NCBI GenBank assembly: GCA_000482145.1
Contig: AUXH01000443.1
Span: 1 to 16,154, forward strand
Source of the DNA: Strigomonas culicis
Lineage: Eukaryota > Euglenozoa > Kinetoplastea > Trypanosomatida > Trypanosomatidae
DNA: 16,154 bases
Reading direction: 5' to 3'
The notes below the pieces were generated by a model. It had not been told where the DNA came from. It saw only the letters and a list, made by a program, of their open reading frames with translations, and made no database searches. Below are positions 1-6,875 of the stretch, in pieces (positions within the stretch are counted from its first letter, which is position 1; every line of letters starts with the position of its first letter). The position numbers were made by a program, and so were the translations under genes.

Positions 1-209
1 CTGCCGCGCGGCGCCGCCTCCTGGCTCGCCGGCGCGGACCGCCGCCGCTTGCCGCCGCCACCGCTGGCGCGCGGCGCGGTGCCCGTCGGGTGCGAGGCGG
101 TGGCGCCGCCGCTGCTGGCGCCCTGGCTGCCCTCCGCCGGGGCCGCGTCGCTGCGGCGCGGGGGGCGGAACGTGCCGCCCTTCGCGAGTGTGATCATCGT
201 GCGGCGCAT
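1..209 (-). CDS. 5' part of an unidentified protein gene, cut by the window edge
   Basis: This is an open minus-strand frame of 69 codons that runs off the low-coordinate edge. The start is the ATG at 209-207, in the good context CACCATG. A second in-frame Met is codon 5. No ATG occurs on this strand for 367 nt upstream, which supports this start. The protein begins MRRTMITLAKGGTFRPPRR. It then becomes low-complexity, rich in Ala, Gly, Ser and Pro, with a basic KRRR cluster near residue 54. No family is recognisable. Codon use is GC-rich like the neighbouring genes and unlike the AT-rich gap next to it. Two plus-strand open frames over the same DNA are best read as antisense shadows, because the start context and the ATG-free leader both fit the minus strand. 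Confidence 0.7.
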   Translation of the reverse strand, partial: MRRTMITLAKGGTFRPPRRSDAAPAEGSQGASSGGATASHPTGTAPRASGGGGKRRRSAPASQEAAPRG

Positions 210-502
210 GGTGGGTGGAGAGTTACGCGGGGGATCGAGGGGCTGACGGCCGCGCGTCCGTCCACGGAGGGAGTGGGGTGGGTACGGTGTGTAAGCACAC
301 GCGTCCAACACGCTCTGGCTCGACGGCACGAAAAAAATCGGTGTGATCGAAGCGTCTATGTAGTCGCGTGTGTGCACGGGTGCTCTGTCAGACGAAGAGA
401 AGTTTGTTCTAAACAAACAAACCGAAAATGATTATGAACTCTTCGCCAATACAGAGGTTACACGCGCACACTAAAGGGAAAACTAAAAAAGCACTGTAGT
501 TT

Positions 503-548
503 CTTTAGCAAAAGATAGAGATAAAAGAAGAGAAACAAAGGAGGGAAT
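503..548 (-). promoter_or_regulatory. Predicted trans-splice acceptor for the gene at 1-209
   Basis: Read on the minus strand, a pyrimidine-rich tract at about 548-510 is followed by the first AG at 504-503 (GCTAAAG). A leader starting there would be 293 nt with no ATG. Other AGs after shorter tracts, notably the CAG at 387-385 (leader about 175 nt), are alternatives. Kinetoplastid trans-splicing normally uses the first AG after a pyrimidine tract; which site is used here is inference. Confidence 0.45.
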
Positions 549-724
549 ATCTATTTTTTATGTGTGTTGTGTTGTTCATAGGAAAGACTGTGTGCAGACA
601 GGCATGCGCATTCAGATGCTTCTTCTTTTTTTGGTGTTGTCGTGTCTTAGCAACTACGGAAAAATGAATAAAATGAGAGCAATTGTGAATGTAGATTGTA
701 TATGTATATAAAAATATATACATA

Positions 725-732
725 ACACACAC

Positions 733-777
<45 letters not shown>
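725..777. repeat. (CA)n/(AT)n compound microsatellite
   Basis: A short CA run (725-734) is followed, after GG, by an uninterrupted alternating AT run from 737 to 777, 41 bases. It lies inside the intergenic gap. It explains the poly-(Tyr-Ile) open frames on the minus strand, which are not genes. It is likely to vary in length between isolates. Confidence 0.95.
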
Positions 778-780
<3 letters not shown>

Positions 781-1108
781 ATGAAATATTGAAATAAAAA
801 CAGCGACTCTTCGCTCCTGCAAGCGTACTTGTATGTACGAAAGGAAAAAGAGATGAAAAAAAAAAGGTCAAGAAAAATACTACAAGGAAAGAGAAAAAAG
901 AAAAAAATGAAAAAAAAAGAATACACTGAAACAAAAGGCGTCTTTGAAACTTGAAACTATTCAACTGTATAACTTTTTTTTCTGTTTTCTGTATTGCATT
1001 TGTATCTTCTATTATATATAGTTGCTATGATTTGATTGTTTTCTCTCTCCAGTCTTGGCTTCTCAGCATAGATGCGTGAGCGTGCGCGCACGTCATTCAC
1101 ACTACTAA

Positions 1109-1160
1109 CTGAGAAGTAAAAAAAAAAGGGAAAGGAAAAAAAGAAAGAGGAATAAAAGGG
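1109..1160 (-). promoter_or_regulatory. Strong orphan pyrimidine tract and AG (candidate trans-splice acceptor)
   Basis: On the minus strand nearly 50 nt of almost pure pyrimidine (1160-1112) end in TTCTCAG, with the AG at 1110-1109. Twelve nt further on is an ATG (1096-1094) opening a frame of only 23 codons, which ends in TAG at 1027-1025. That frame sits in a small GC-richer island (GTGCGCGCACG). The site is as good as those in front of the real genes, yet no sizeable gene follows. It may serve a very small protein, a non-coding RNA, or an alternative long leader for the gene at 1-209. Confidence 0.4.
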
Positions 1161-1450
1161 TCGTAATCGCATATTTATATAGTATCATCTATGTTTTTTT
1201 CTCTCTTTTTCTATTCCCATTTAAGAGACAGAAGTCCGGTTTCCTATATATGCTACTAAACAGAAAAAGAAGAAAAAAAGAGTTTAGCTTTTCGGGATAC
1301 GAAGCAAGCAAAGAAAGCAGCTTTACAAGTCTGTAGCTTCGACATGAACTGTATACATTTGTTTGCTTTTCATTCTGCTATGTGATTCAAAAAAAAAGTA
1401 ATTTACTACCATAAAAACAAGTGCCTCCGTGGTCAAGGAGAAAGTGCACC

Positions 1451-1606
1451 GATAAAACGTGTTTTATCATTAAGATTAATTCTTGTTGTTTTTGCTATAA
1501 GGTATACTAATTACTTTGTTTTATCATTAATTAATAATATGAATATTGTCAGGGCTATGATACTCCCCGCTGTGTGTGTCTCTTTACGCTCAAATGTGGA
1601 TAAAAC
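1451..1606. repeat. Cluster of the octamer GATAAAAC, including a perfect inverted pair
   Basis: GATAAAAC at 1451-1458 and its reverse complement GTTTTATC at 1461-1468 form an 8-bp inverted repeat with a 2-nt spacer. The 14-mer TGTTTTATCATTAA at 1460-1473 recurs at 1517-1530, and GATAAAAC occurs again at 1599-1606. This makes four copies within 156 bases. They lie just downstream of the stop codon of the gene at 1743-3299, so they would be in its 3' untranslated region. A regulatory role is inference only. Confidence 0.55.
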
Positions 1607-1742
1607 ACTTCCATTTATTAGTTTTTTTTCTTTTTTTTTGCCCTTGCCGTATAGGTGCGCGGGGGCATGCTAGTATAAAGGTATAGAGAGTTGTATACAG
1701 GGAAAAGGGGGTATGAGCCGGACGTGCGGCCTCGGGCGGGTG

Positions 1743-3299
1743 TCAGGACACGAGCGACGGCTCTCTGTTGCGCTTGTTGTCGCCCTTCCGCTTCACGAGG
1801 TCGTCCTCGTCGCCACGCCCAGCGCCGCGGCGGTCGTCCTCCGGGGCGCCGTCCGCGGCCGCCGCGGCCCGCCGCTTGGCGTAGTACGCCGCCGCATCGA
1901 AGAAGCGTGCCTCCGCGTGGGCGGCCTGCAACGCCTCGCAGGCGTCGGCGATGGCGCCGCTGAGGCCCTCGCGAGGCGTGCCGCCACCCTCCTGCTGCTG
2001 CTGCTGCTGCCGCTCCCCTTCCTCCAGGGCCTCGCAGCGGTCCAGCAGCCGCAGCAGCCGCGCGTAGGCGGGCGGGCAGTCCACGACATCCGTGTCGCTG
2101 CTGTCGCCGCTGTCGCTGCTGCTGCTGCCGCCGCCGCCCTGCGCGTGGCACATCTTTTTGCGGCTCGCCAGCCGGTCGGCCTCCGTCGCCGCGTAGCTGC
2201 GCACGACGTCGTCCATCGTGAGGCCCGCCGCGGCGCGCAGCACGCGCTCGCGCACCACGGCGGCGAGCGGCTCCTCCGCTGCCGGCGCGAGCGCGTAGGC
2301 GCAGAGGTACTCCAGCAGCAGCGGCACCTGCCGCTCGCCGGCGTACTGCCCGCGCGTCACGCCGTCGGCCGCGCTCACCTTGACGCGCGGCGGCGCGCCG
2401 GCGCCGTCCGCCGTCGTGTAGGCGACGACGGAGGGCACAACGAGCTCCCCGTCGCCCTCCGGCCAGTCGAAGGCGGGCAGCTCATTGTCGTCGATGTTGC
2501 AGCAAAGATAGGCCACGCGCGGCGCGGCCGGCCCCGCGGCGTCGGCCAGCGCGGCGTTCAGCAGCGCGACGAGTGAGTCCAGCAGCAGCAGCACCGCCGG
2601 GCAGCACGGGCAGCGCTCGCTCCAGTAGACGCACACGCAGCCCCGCACGAGCCCGTTGGCGCACAGCGCCGCGCGCTTGAGGGGCTGCAGCGTGCTGGTG
2701 ACGGCGCAGCGGCCCTCCAGCAGCAGCACGTGGTGCCGCGGCCGCAGCAGCGCGCCGGGCGGCGGCGCCGCGCCCTGCGGGGCCGCCGGCTCAGTCCCCG
2801 CCGCGACGCGCCGCAGAAAGGCCGCCACCTCCGCGGCGGTGGGGCACGGCGGCGGCGACGGGCTGGCCCCCGCGCTGCACGGCGCGGGGGCCGGCGGCCG
2901 CAGGTCCAGCACGTAGGCGCACTCCTTATCCTCGACCGTCATATCGACGACGGCCAGCAGCGGCGCGCGGCCGTAGACGGCGGTGCAGCGCTCGAACTGC
3001 CGCGCCGGCGCGGCGCCCTCGAAGAGGATGCGCGGCATGCGGGTCGCCGCGGACGACGCCGGCAGCTGCGCGACCGCCTCGTCCGCGAGCTGCTGGTAGG
3101 CGTCCGCGCCGTCGCCGGCGAGCACGAGGCACAGGCATAGCTGCGTGTTCAGCACGGTGCACAGCGAGTGGTCGAAGGGCGTCCAGCGGCGCGGCGGCGG
3201 CGTCTCCGGCAGCGCGGAGGGCGGCGGCGACGGGCTGGCCGCCGCCGTGGGGGCGGCCGCCAGCGCCTTCGTGGGGTCATCTAAGTGCAGCAGCGGCAT
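1743..3299 (-). CDS. Protein with a thioredoxin-like core (518 aa), function unknown
   Basis: The start is ATG 3299-3297. The open frame continues upstream, but that part is translated pyrimidine tract, and the first AG after the tract (3316-3315) leaves a 15-nt leader just before this ATG. After a Pro/Ala-rich N-terminus, residues about 189-335 look like a thioredoxin fold. A strand (HHVLLLEG) is followed by VYWSERCPCC, with the CxxC at Cys230/Cys233 (CPCC) and Trp226, then a helix. A second strand (YLCCNIDD) precedes VPSVVAYTTADG, where Pro289 would be the cis-proline. The C-terminus has a Ser/Asp-rich linker (388-404), six glutamines (codons 1992-2009), an Ala-rich helical stretch and a basic tail. 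There is no signal peptide or clear membrane span. Redox activity is inference; the fold call rests on pattern only. Confidence 0.8.
   Translation of the reverse strand: MPLLHLDDPTKALAAAPTAAASPSPPPSALPETPPPRRWTPFDHSLCTVLNTQLCLCLVLAGDGADAYQQLADEAVAQLPASSAATRMPRILFEGAAPARQFERCTAVYGRAPLLAVVDMTVEDKECAYVLDLRPPAPAPCSAGASPSPPPCPTAAEVAAFLRRVAAGTEPAAPQGAAPPPGALLRPRHHVLLLEGRCAVTSTLQPLKRAALCANGLVRGCVCVYWSERCPCCPAVLLLLDSLVALLNAALADAAGPAAPRVAYLCCNIDDNELPAFDWPEGDGELVVPSVVAYTTADGAGAPPRVKVSAADGVTRGQYAGERQVPLLLEYLCAYALAPAAEEPLAAVVRERVLRAAAGLTMDDVVRSYAATEADRLASRKKMCHAQGGGGSSSSDSGDSSDTDVVDCPPAYARLLRLLDRCEALEEGERQQQQQQEGGGTPREGLSGAIADACEALQAAHAEARFFDAAAYYAKRRAAAAADGAPEDDRRGAGRGDEDDLVKRKGDNKRNREPSLVS
1992..2009 (-). 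repeat. CAG trinucleotide run encoding six glutamines
   Basis: Six consecutive CAG codons on the minus strand encode Gln in the C-terminal region of the thioredoxin-like protein. Short Ser repeats of similar origin lie nearby at about 2105-2135. Such runs change length easily. Confidence 0.9.
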
Positions 3300-3314
3300 C
3301 GATGGAAAGAGAGG

Positions 3315-3390
3315 CTGGGTAGCAAAGAGAGTGAACGCGTAGGTGTAGCAAAGGGAAAAGGAGAGTGAAAGAATGAAAAAAAAAGGATGC
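3315..3390 (-). promoter_or_regulatory. Predicted trans-splice acceptor of the thioredoxin-like gene
   Basis: On the minus strand a T9 run (near 3383-3375) opens a long pyrimidine-rich tract with no AG in it until CCCAG, whose AG is at 3316-3315. The resulting leader is 15 nt plus the spliced leader. It excludes the upstream ATG-type starts and fixes the start at 3299. Confidence 0.65.
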
Positions 3391-3739
3391 GGTATCACTC
3401 TTTTGGTCGAAATAATAACCCGTTCTTTCCTTATAGAGTTACCCTTTTTAAAAAACACTACTCTCTTACACAAAAAAAAAATGTGAGAACAAGAAGAAAA
3501 GAGAGAGCAAGAGAAACTGAAAAGGAGAGCTTTGGCTGGTCTCTCAGTGTGATGTGCACTCTCTTCTCTTCTTGTAGTATTGTTTGCTTATTAGACTTTG
3601 TTTAATAACAGAAAAAAAAGATCAATGTAGAATGCAGGAAAGAAAATTCTGCAAAGGTAAAAAAAAGGGGAAACAAACAAATAATACAAAGAAAAAACTC
3701 TGTAAATGGAAAAAAAACTAACGAACTAATATATATAGA

Positions 3740-3768
3740 TGTGTGTGTGTGTGTGTGTGGGTGTGTGT
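3740..3768. repeat. (GT)n microsatellite with one interruption
   Basis: Alternating TG/GT runs from 3740 to 3768, broken by one extra G at 3760. It lies in the ATG-free leader region. The minus-strand transcript would carry a CA repeat. Confidence 0.9.
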
Positions 3769-4460
3769 TAGTTTCTTTGGTGATCCTGAATGAGAAAGAA
3801 AAGAAAGGAGAAGAGAAAAGAAGTAACAGTCTGATCCAATGCCAAATAGTAATCATTGCAACAAAGATAACAACGATAGTTTGTGGGTGAGTCTGAGTCT
3901 GTAAAAAGGGTCCTCATGTGTTACCCTCTCTTCTGTTTTCGTCTTATGCTGTTTTTTGTTGTTTATGTTTTGCATTTGTTCTGTTTTTAAGCAATTCATT
4001 TGTTTTAGATATAAAAACGTCCTTCTGTACGATGTCTGTTTAGAGGAAAGAAAGAAAAAGTAACATGTAATAATAGTGTATTTATGGTTTTAATATACTT
4101 TGTTACCGAAACTATATTTTCGTTTTATTTATTCGATTTCTTTTAATTCGATTATGTTTCTGAAAGAAAAAAAGCAAAGCAAAGTAGTAAAAAAAAAAGA
4201 ATTACGAAAAATAATAATAATAAAAGACTTTACATTTGTGTGTATGCTTGTAGAACATACAAGTTTGCGTTGTCATGACAGCTTACCTAACCTTTCAAGG
4301 TTCCAGGGAATAATATACAAGTTTTCTTTCTTTGTGGACATACATAAGTGTATATGTATATGTATATAAAGTATTATTTATTCTTCATCGAAACGTACTG
4401 TTTTTCCTCACATTTGTTTTATTTTTATGATTATTATTTTTGATCCTCTTTACCGTTGCA

Positions 4461-4586
4461 TCATAGGGGCAGCTTCTTTACAAACCTGCTATGTGGTCTG
4501 ACGCGGAACGGAGCGACGAGCAAGTACGTACAGCAATGGTGTGCTTCGAGGTAAGAGTCTGTAAGTACCGGTGTCTGTACTTTCAT
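4461..4586 (-). CDS. Candidate small protein, 41 aa
   Basis: A minus-strand frame runs from ATG 4586-4584 to TGA 4463-4461. On the same strand a T15 run (4634-4620) and a CCCCTCTGACACTCTTT stretch are followed by the first AG at 4591-4590, leaving a leader of only three nucleotides (CAT). An ATG just upstream (4597-4595) precedes that AG and would be removed by splicing. By hand count 22 of 40 sense codons after the start end in G or C. This is well above the surrounding AT-rich DNA but below the long genes. The peptide starts MKVQTPVLTDSYLEAHH, has a central CCTYLLVAPF stretch and a basic end (RFVKKLPL). It has no simple repeats. No family is recognised. A short non-coding RNA or chance are the alternatives. 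Confidence 0.35.
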   Translation of the reverse strand: MKVQTPVLTDSYLEAHHCCTYLLVAPFRVRPHSRFVKKLPL

Positions 4587-4589
4587 ATG

Positions 4590-4634
4590 CTGTACATAAA
4601 GAGTGTCAGAGGGGAAACGAAAAAAAAAAAAAAA
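4590..4634 (-). promoter_or_regulatory. Predicted trans-splice acceptor before the 41-aa frame
   Basis: The sense-strand order is T15 (4634-4620), a C/T-rich stretch, then the first AG at 4591-4590 in TGTACAG. The distance from tract to AG is about 28 nt, normal for kinetoplastids. The A15 on the plus strand is the longest A run near this point. Confidence 0.4.
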
Positions 4635-5145
4635 CAGAAGGCAAAGAAAGGAAAAACAGTAATAAATAAAGAAAAATAAAATTAAAAAGGAAAAAAAAGA
4701 CCGAAATTAAAGTATAATTTCTGTTAGAGATATCACTTATTAAAAAAAAAAGATATTTAAATTCTTTATTTTTGAAAAAGTGTCGAATTAGACTTGAAGG
4801 GAAGAATCAAAAAAGACACTCAGCAACTAAAAAAAAAAGGGTGTGTATATATATATATATCTATAAAAAAGAGAGAATGTACATAAAAATATCAGTAGGG
4901 GAACAAGGTACAGTGCTCGTTCCTTCGCTCACTGACAATAATAAAAGCAACCACACATGCAAAAAAAAAAAAAATTAATAATATTGATCACCAAAACGAA
5001 AAATAGGGAATATTGTGTGGGAAGAACACTCTTCCATTGGTGAGCGTGCTCTCTCTCCACCGCTTCCTTTTTCCATTGTATCCGCAAGAAAAAAGGAAAA
5101 GAAAGAAAACACTCAGTATATGAAGTGGGGCCGAGGGGGGGGACC

Positions 5146-6417
5146 TCAGTCGTGCTGAGCGACCCGCAGCGGCTGCCGCAGCCGCCGCGGCGGATGGCTG
5201 TCGCGCCACTGCTGGTGGTTGAGGGCGACCGTCTTGCAGAACTCAAAGAGCGGGAAGTACACGGCCATGTTGGCGGTCACCCACAGCACCCGCATCGACC
5301 CTCCCTTGAAGAAGCCGCGCACGCCCTCCACCGCGTACACGCGGCGCACCAGCGCCGGCAGCGTGACGCCCGGCGCGTGCGCGGCGGTGACGACCATGCG
5401 GGTCCGCAGCGTGTCCAGCGGCACCGTCAGCGCCGACGCGATGAGCCCGCTGAAGCCGCCTGACACGAAGGTGCGCAGCAGATCCGCGCTGTAGCACTGC
5501 CAAAAGGTCTGCCGGCCGCCGGTTCCGACGGTGGGGCCGTCGTTCGGCAGACGGCGCGCCCACGGCCGCAGCGTCTCGTACGTGATCCACTGCGTCACGC
5601 TGTACGGGATGTCATGCAGCATCGTCTGCGGCAGCGCAAGGCGCAGGCACGACCGCAGCCCGCCGCGCCGCAGCCGGCGCGCGGCCGCCATCGTGTTCGC
5701 GCTCGCCGTGCTCTGCACCCACATCTTGATCGTCTCCATCGGCACCCGCACGACGCAGCTGCCGAGCTCGGCGATGATCGCCGCGGCGGCGGTGCGCGAC
5801 ACGTAGGCGCCGTGGCTGTCCCCGTGGCGCGCGGCCTCCACCTGCAGCCACTCGCGGCCGGCGTTGTAGCTGCACATGTACACGGCCTGGTACGGCACGT
5901 ACAGCAGCACCTTGATGGCGAGGCCGCCGTACAGCGCCGTCGCGCCCCAGCGGCCGGCGTAGGCCTCGCGCAGCCCGTGCCACCAGCCCACCGCCCCCGC
6001 GCCGCGCGGCGGCTCGTACAGCTGCATGCGGCACTTGAGGGTGTCCAGCGGGTGTAGCAGTGATTTGGCCACAATCGTGGCGCACGAGGCGGCCGCCGCG
6101 ACGCCGCTCGCGCGCAGCGCCGCCGTCGTGTCGTCCGCCGCCGCCGCGACGGCCGCCGTGGCGCTGCTGCTGCTGCCGTGGTGCGCGGCGGCCACGGCCG
6201 GCAGCACGGCGACGACGGCGGTGGGCAGTCGATAGCTGCTCACGTCGTACAGCTGCCACTCGAGGTGCGTCGCGTCCTCGCTGAGGTGCTGGCTGAAGCT
6301 AAGGGTGCTCGGCGGCAGCGTCGTGACCGCCGCCGTGAAGGACGTGAGGAAGCTCTCCGCCCTCAGCGCCGGAGTGGTCGCAGAGAAGATGGGATAAGCG
6401 CTCTTGTGTGCGGACAT
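5146..6417 (-). CDS. Mitochondrial carrier family (SLC25) protein
   Basis: A transporter of the mitochondrial inner membrane, 423 aa; the family is usually about 300. All three repeats show the Px[D/E]xx[K/R] signature: HPLDTLKCRMQ (Pro123), VPMETIKMWVQ (Pro226) and VPLDTLRTRM (Pro333). The even-helix pattern is visible as LYGG..VPYQAVYMCSYN (162-185), LHDIPYSVTQWITYE (267-281) and GGSMRVLWVTANMAVYFPLFEF (372-393, quoted with its hydrophobic span). The extra length is mostly an N-terminal extension of about 100 residues, rich in Ala, Ser and Thr. The second-repeat helix resembles S-adenosylmethionine carriers and mitoferrins, but the substrate cannot be assigned. The start at 6417 is the only early ATG and follows a pyrimidine tract with an AG ten nucleotides upstream. 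Confidence 0.93.
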   Translation of the reverse strand: MSAHKSAYPIFSATTPALRAESFLTSFTAAVTTLPPSTLSFSQHLSEDATHLEWQLYDVSSYRLPTAVVAVLPAVAAAHHGSSSSATAAVAAAADDTTAALRASGVAAAASCATIVAKSLLHPLDTLKCRMQLYEPPRGAGAVGWWHGLREAYAGRWGATALYGGLAIKVLLYVPYQAVYMCSYNAGREWLQVEAARHGDSHGAYVSRTAAAAIIAELGSCVVRVPMETIKMWVQSTASANTMAAARRLRRGGLRSCLRLALPQTMLHDIPYSVTQWITYETLRPWARRLPNDGPTVGTGGRQTFWQCYSADLLRTFVSGGFSGLIASALTVPLDTLRTRMVVTAAHAPGVTLPALVRRVYAVEGVRGFFKGGSMRVLWVTANMAVYFPLFEFCKTVALNHQQWRDSHPPRRLRQPLRVAQHD

Positions 6418-6875
6418 CTTCTAAGTGCTTGGAAAAAAAATGCACAGGAAAAAAAAGAATTATTGTCAATATATGATATACGCCGAGAACAGAAAAAAAG
6501 AAACAAGTCAATATATAAAAAAAAAGCACAGATAAATATTTGATTTTCTAATAGGAGGGAAAAAGAAAAAGACACAGTTACTATGAGTAGAGATAAGCAA
6601 CGAAATGAGGAGACAGAGAGAGGGGGGGGGAAGAAGAAGTGGAGTTCAGAAAGACTGTTCTGCAAAGCACAAGCGTGGAAGCCAACCCGATTGAGAGAGC
6701 GGGCGACATCGTGAGAAAGAGGCATCCCCCTATTGCATTCATATTCATCAACGTTAACACGAGAAAACACACAAAAAAAAAACAATTCTGTAAGCATTTT
6801 TTATTTTAATTATTACGATTGCAAATAAAAACTAATTATACGTGAGATATGGTATCCTCATCGCCCACTGCCCTC
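6418..6875. other. Intergenic spacer between the Pam16-like and carrier genes
   Basis: Leader sequence of the carrier gene and 3' untranslated sequence of the upstream gene. The minus strand has no ATG from 6418 to 6706. Several pyrimidine tracts are present, including one with a C9 run (6630-6622). A GC-richer patch at about 6640-6755 is open in two overlapping minus-strand frames, which argues against either being a gene. Confidence 0.6.
6428..6460 (-). promoter_or_regulatory. Predicted trans-splice acceptor of the carrier gene
   Basis: On the minus strand two T8-rich runs (about 6456-6433) are followed by CCAAG, with the AG at 6429-6428, giving a 10-nt leader. Further acceptors upstream (for example after TCCTATTAG near 6550) are equally free of intervening ATGs, so leader length may vary. 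Confidence 0.5.

Larger units (their letters stand above)
210..1742. other. Long AT-rich gene-free gap (1.5 kb)
   Basis: No convincing protein gene or structural RNA was found. The low end (210-576) is probably the 5' leader of the gene at 1-209 and contains no minus-strand ATG. The high end is 3' untranslated sequence of the gene at 1743-3299. In between lie an AT microsatellite, a long purine run on the plus strand at about 838-915 (a pyrimidine tract in the sense direction), a second very strong tract at 1111-1160, and a GATAAAAC motif cluster at 1451-1606. Longer open frames seen here are AT-rich, use TTG starts or are made of the simple repeats, so they are not reported as genes. Confidence 0.6.
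3300..5145. other. Long AT-rich gap (1.8 kb) with possible small gene and several splice signals
   Basis: Apart from the 41-codon frame at 4461-4586, no gene is supported. From 3300 to 3853 the minus strand has no ATG at all, although the opposite strand has about eleven, which suggests leader sequence. Within that stretch, AGs after pyrimidine tracts occur at 3316-3315, 3650-3649, 3701-3700 and 3787-3786. The rest (3854-4460 and 4635-5145) is AT-rich with homopolymer runs and reads as 3' untranslated sequence. A 10-base match to the end of the spliced-leader exon at about 4575-4584 is too short to count. No tRNA-like box or SL gene was found. Confidence 0.55.

Noticed and set aside
505..964. 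Several minus-strand ORFs rich in Tyr, Ile and Phe
   Set aside because: They are translations of the AT microsatellite and of pyrimidine tracts; the longest uses a TTG start.
1256..1345. 29-codon minus-strand frame
   Set aside because: It has only a weak T-run upstream, several ATGs lie before it, and its second half is pyrimidine tract.
3717..3740. AACTAACG followed by AT-rich sequence, similar to the start of the spliced-leader exon
   Set aside because: The match stops after eight bases, and there is no splice donor or repeated gene unit.
3853..3999. 48-codon minus-strand open frame behind a pyrimidine tract (TTTCCTCTAAACAG)
   Set aside because: It is Lys/Asn/Gln-rich with AT-ending codons like the background and overlaps another open frame in a different phase. 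The splice signal is reasonable, so it is kept only as a remote possibility.
4973..5076. 33-codon minus-strand frame just after the carrier stop codon
   Set aside because: No AG lies between the pyrimidine tract and its ATG, and it sits where the carrier 3' untranslated region must be.
6363..6797. 144-codon minus-strand ORF starting with ATG at 6797 and overlapping the carrier gene, plus a shorter ORF in another frame (6581-6748)
   Set aside because: Both are largely translated pyrimidine tracts, overlap each other in different frames, and the first runs into the carrier gene out of frame.
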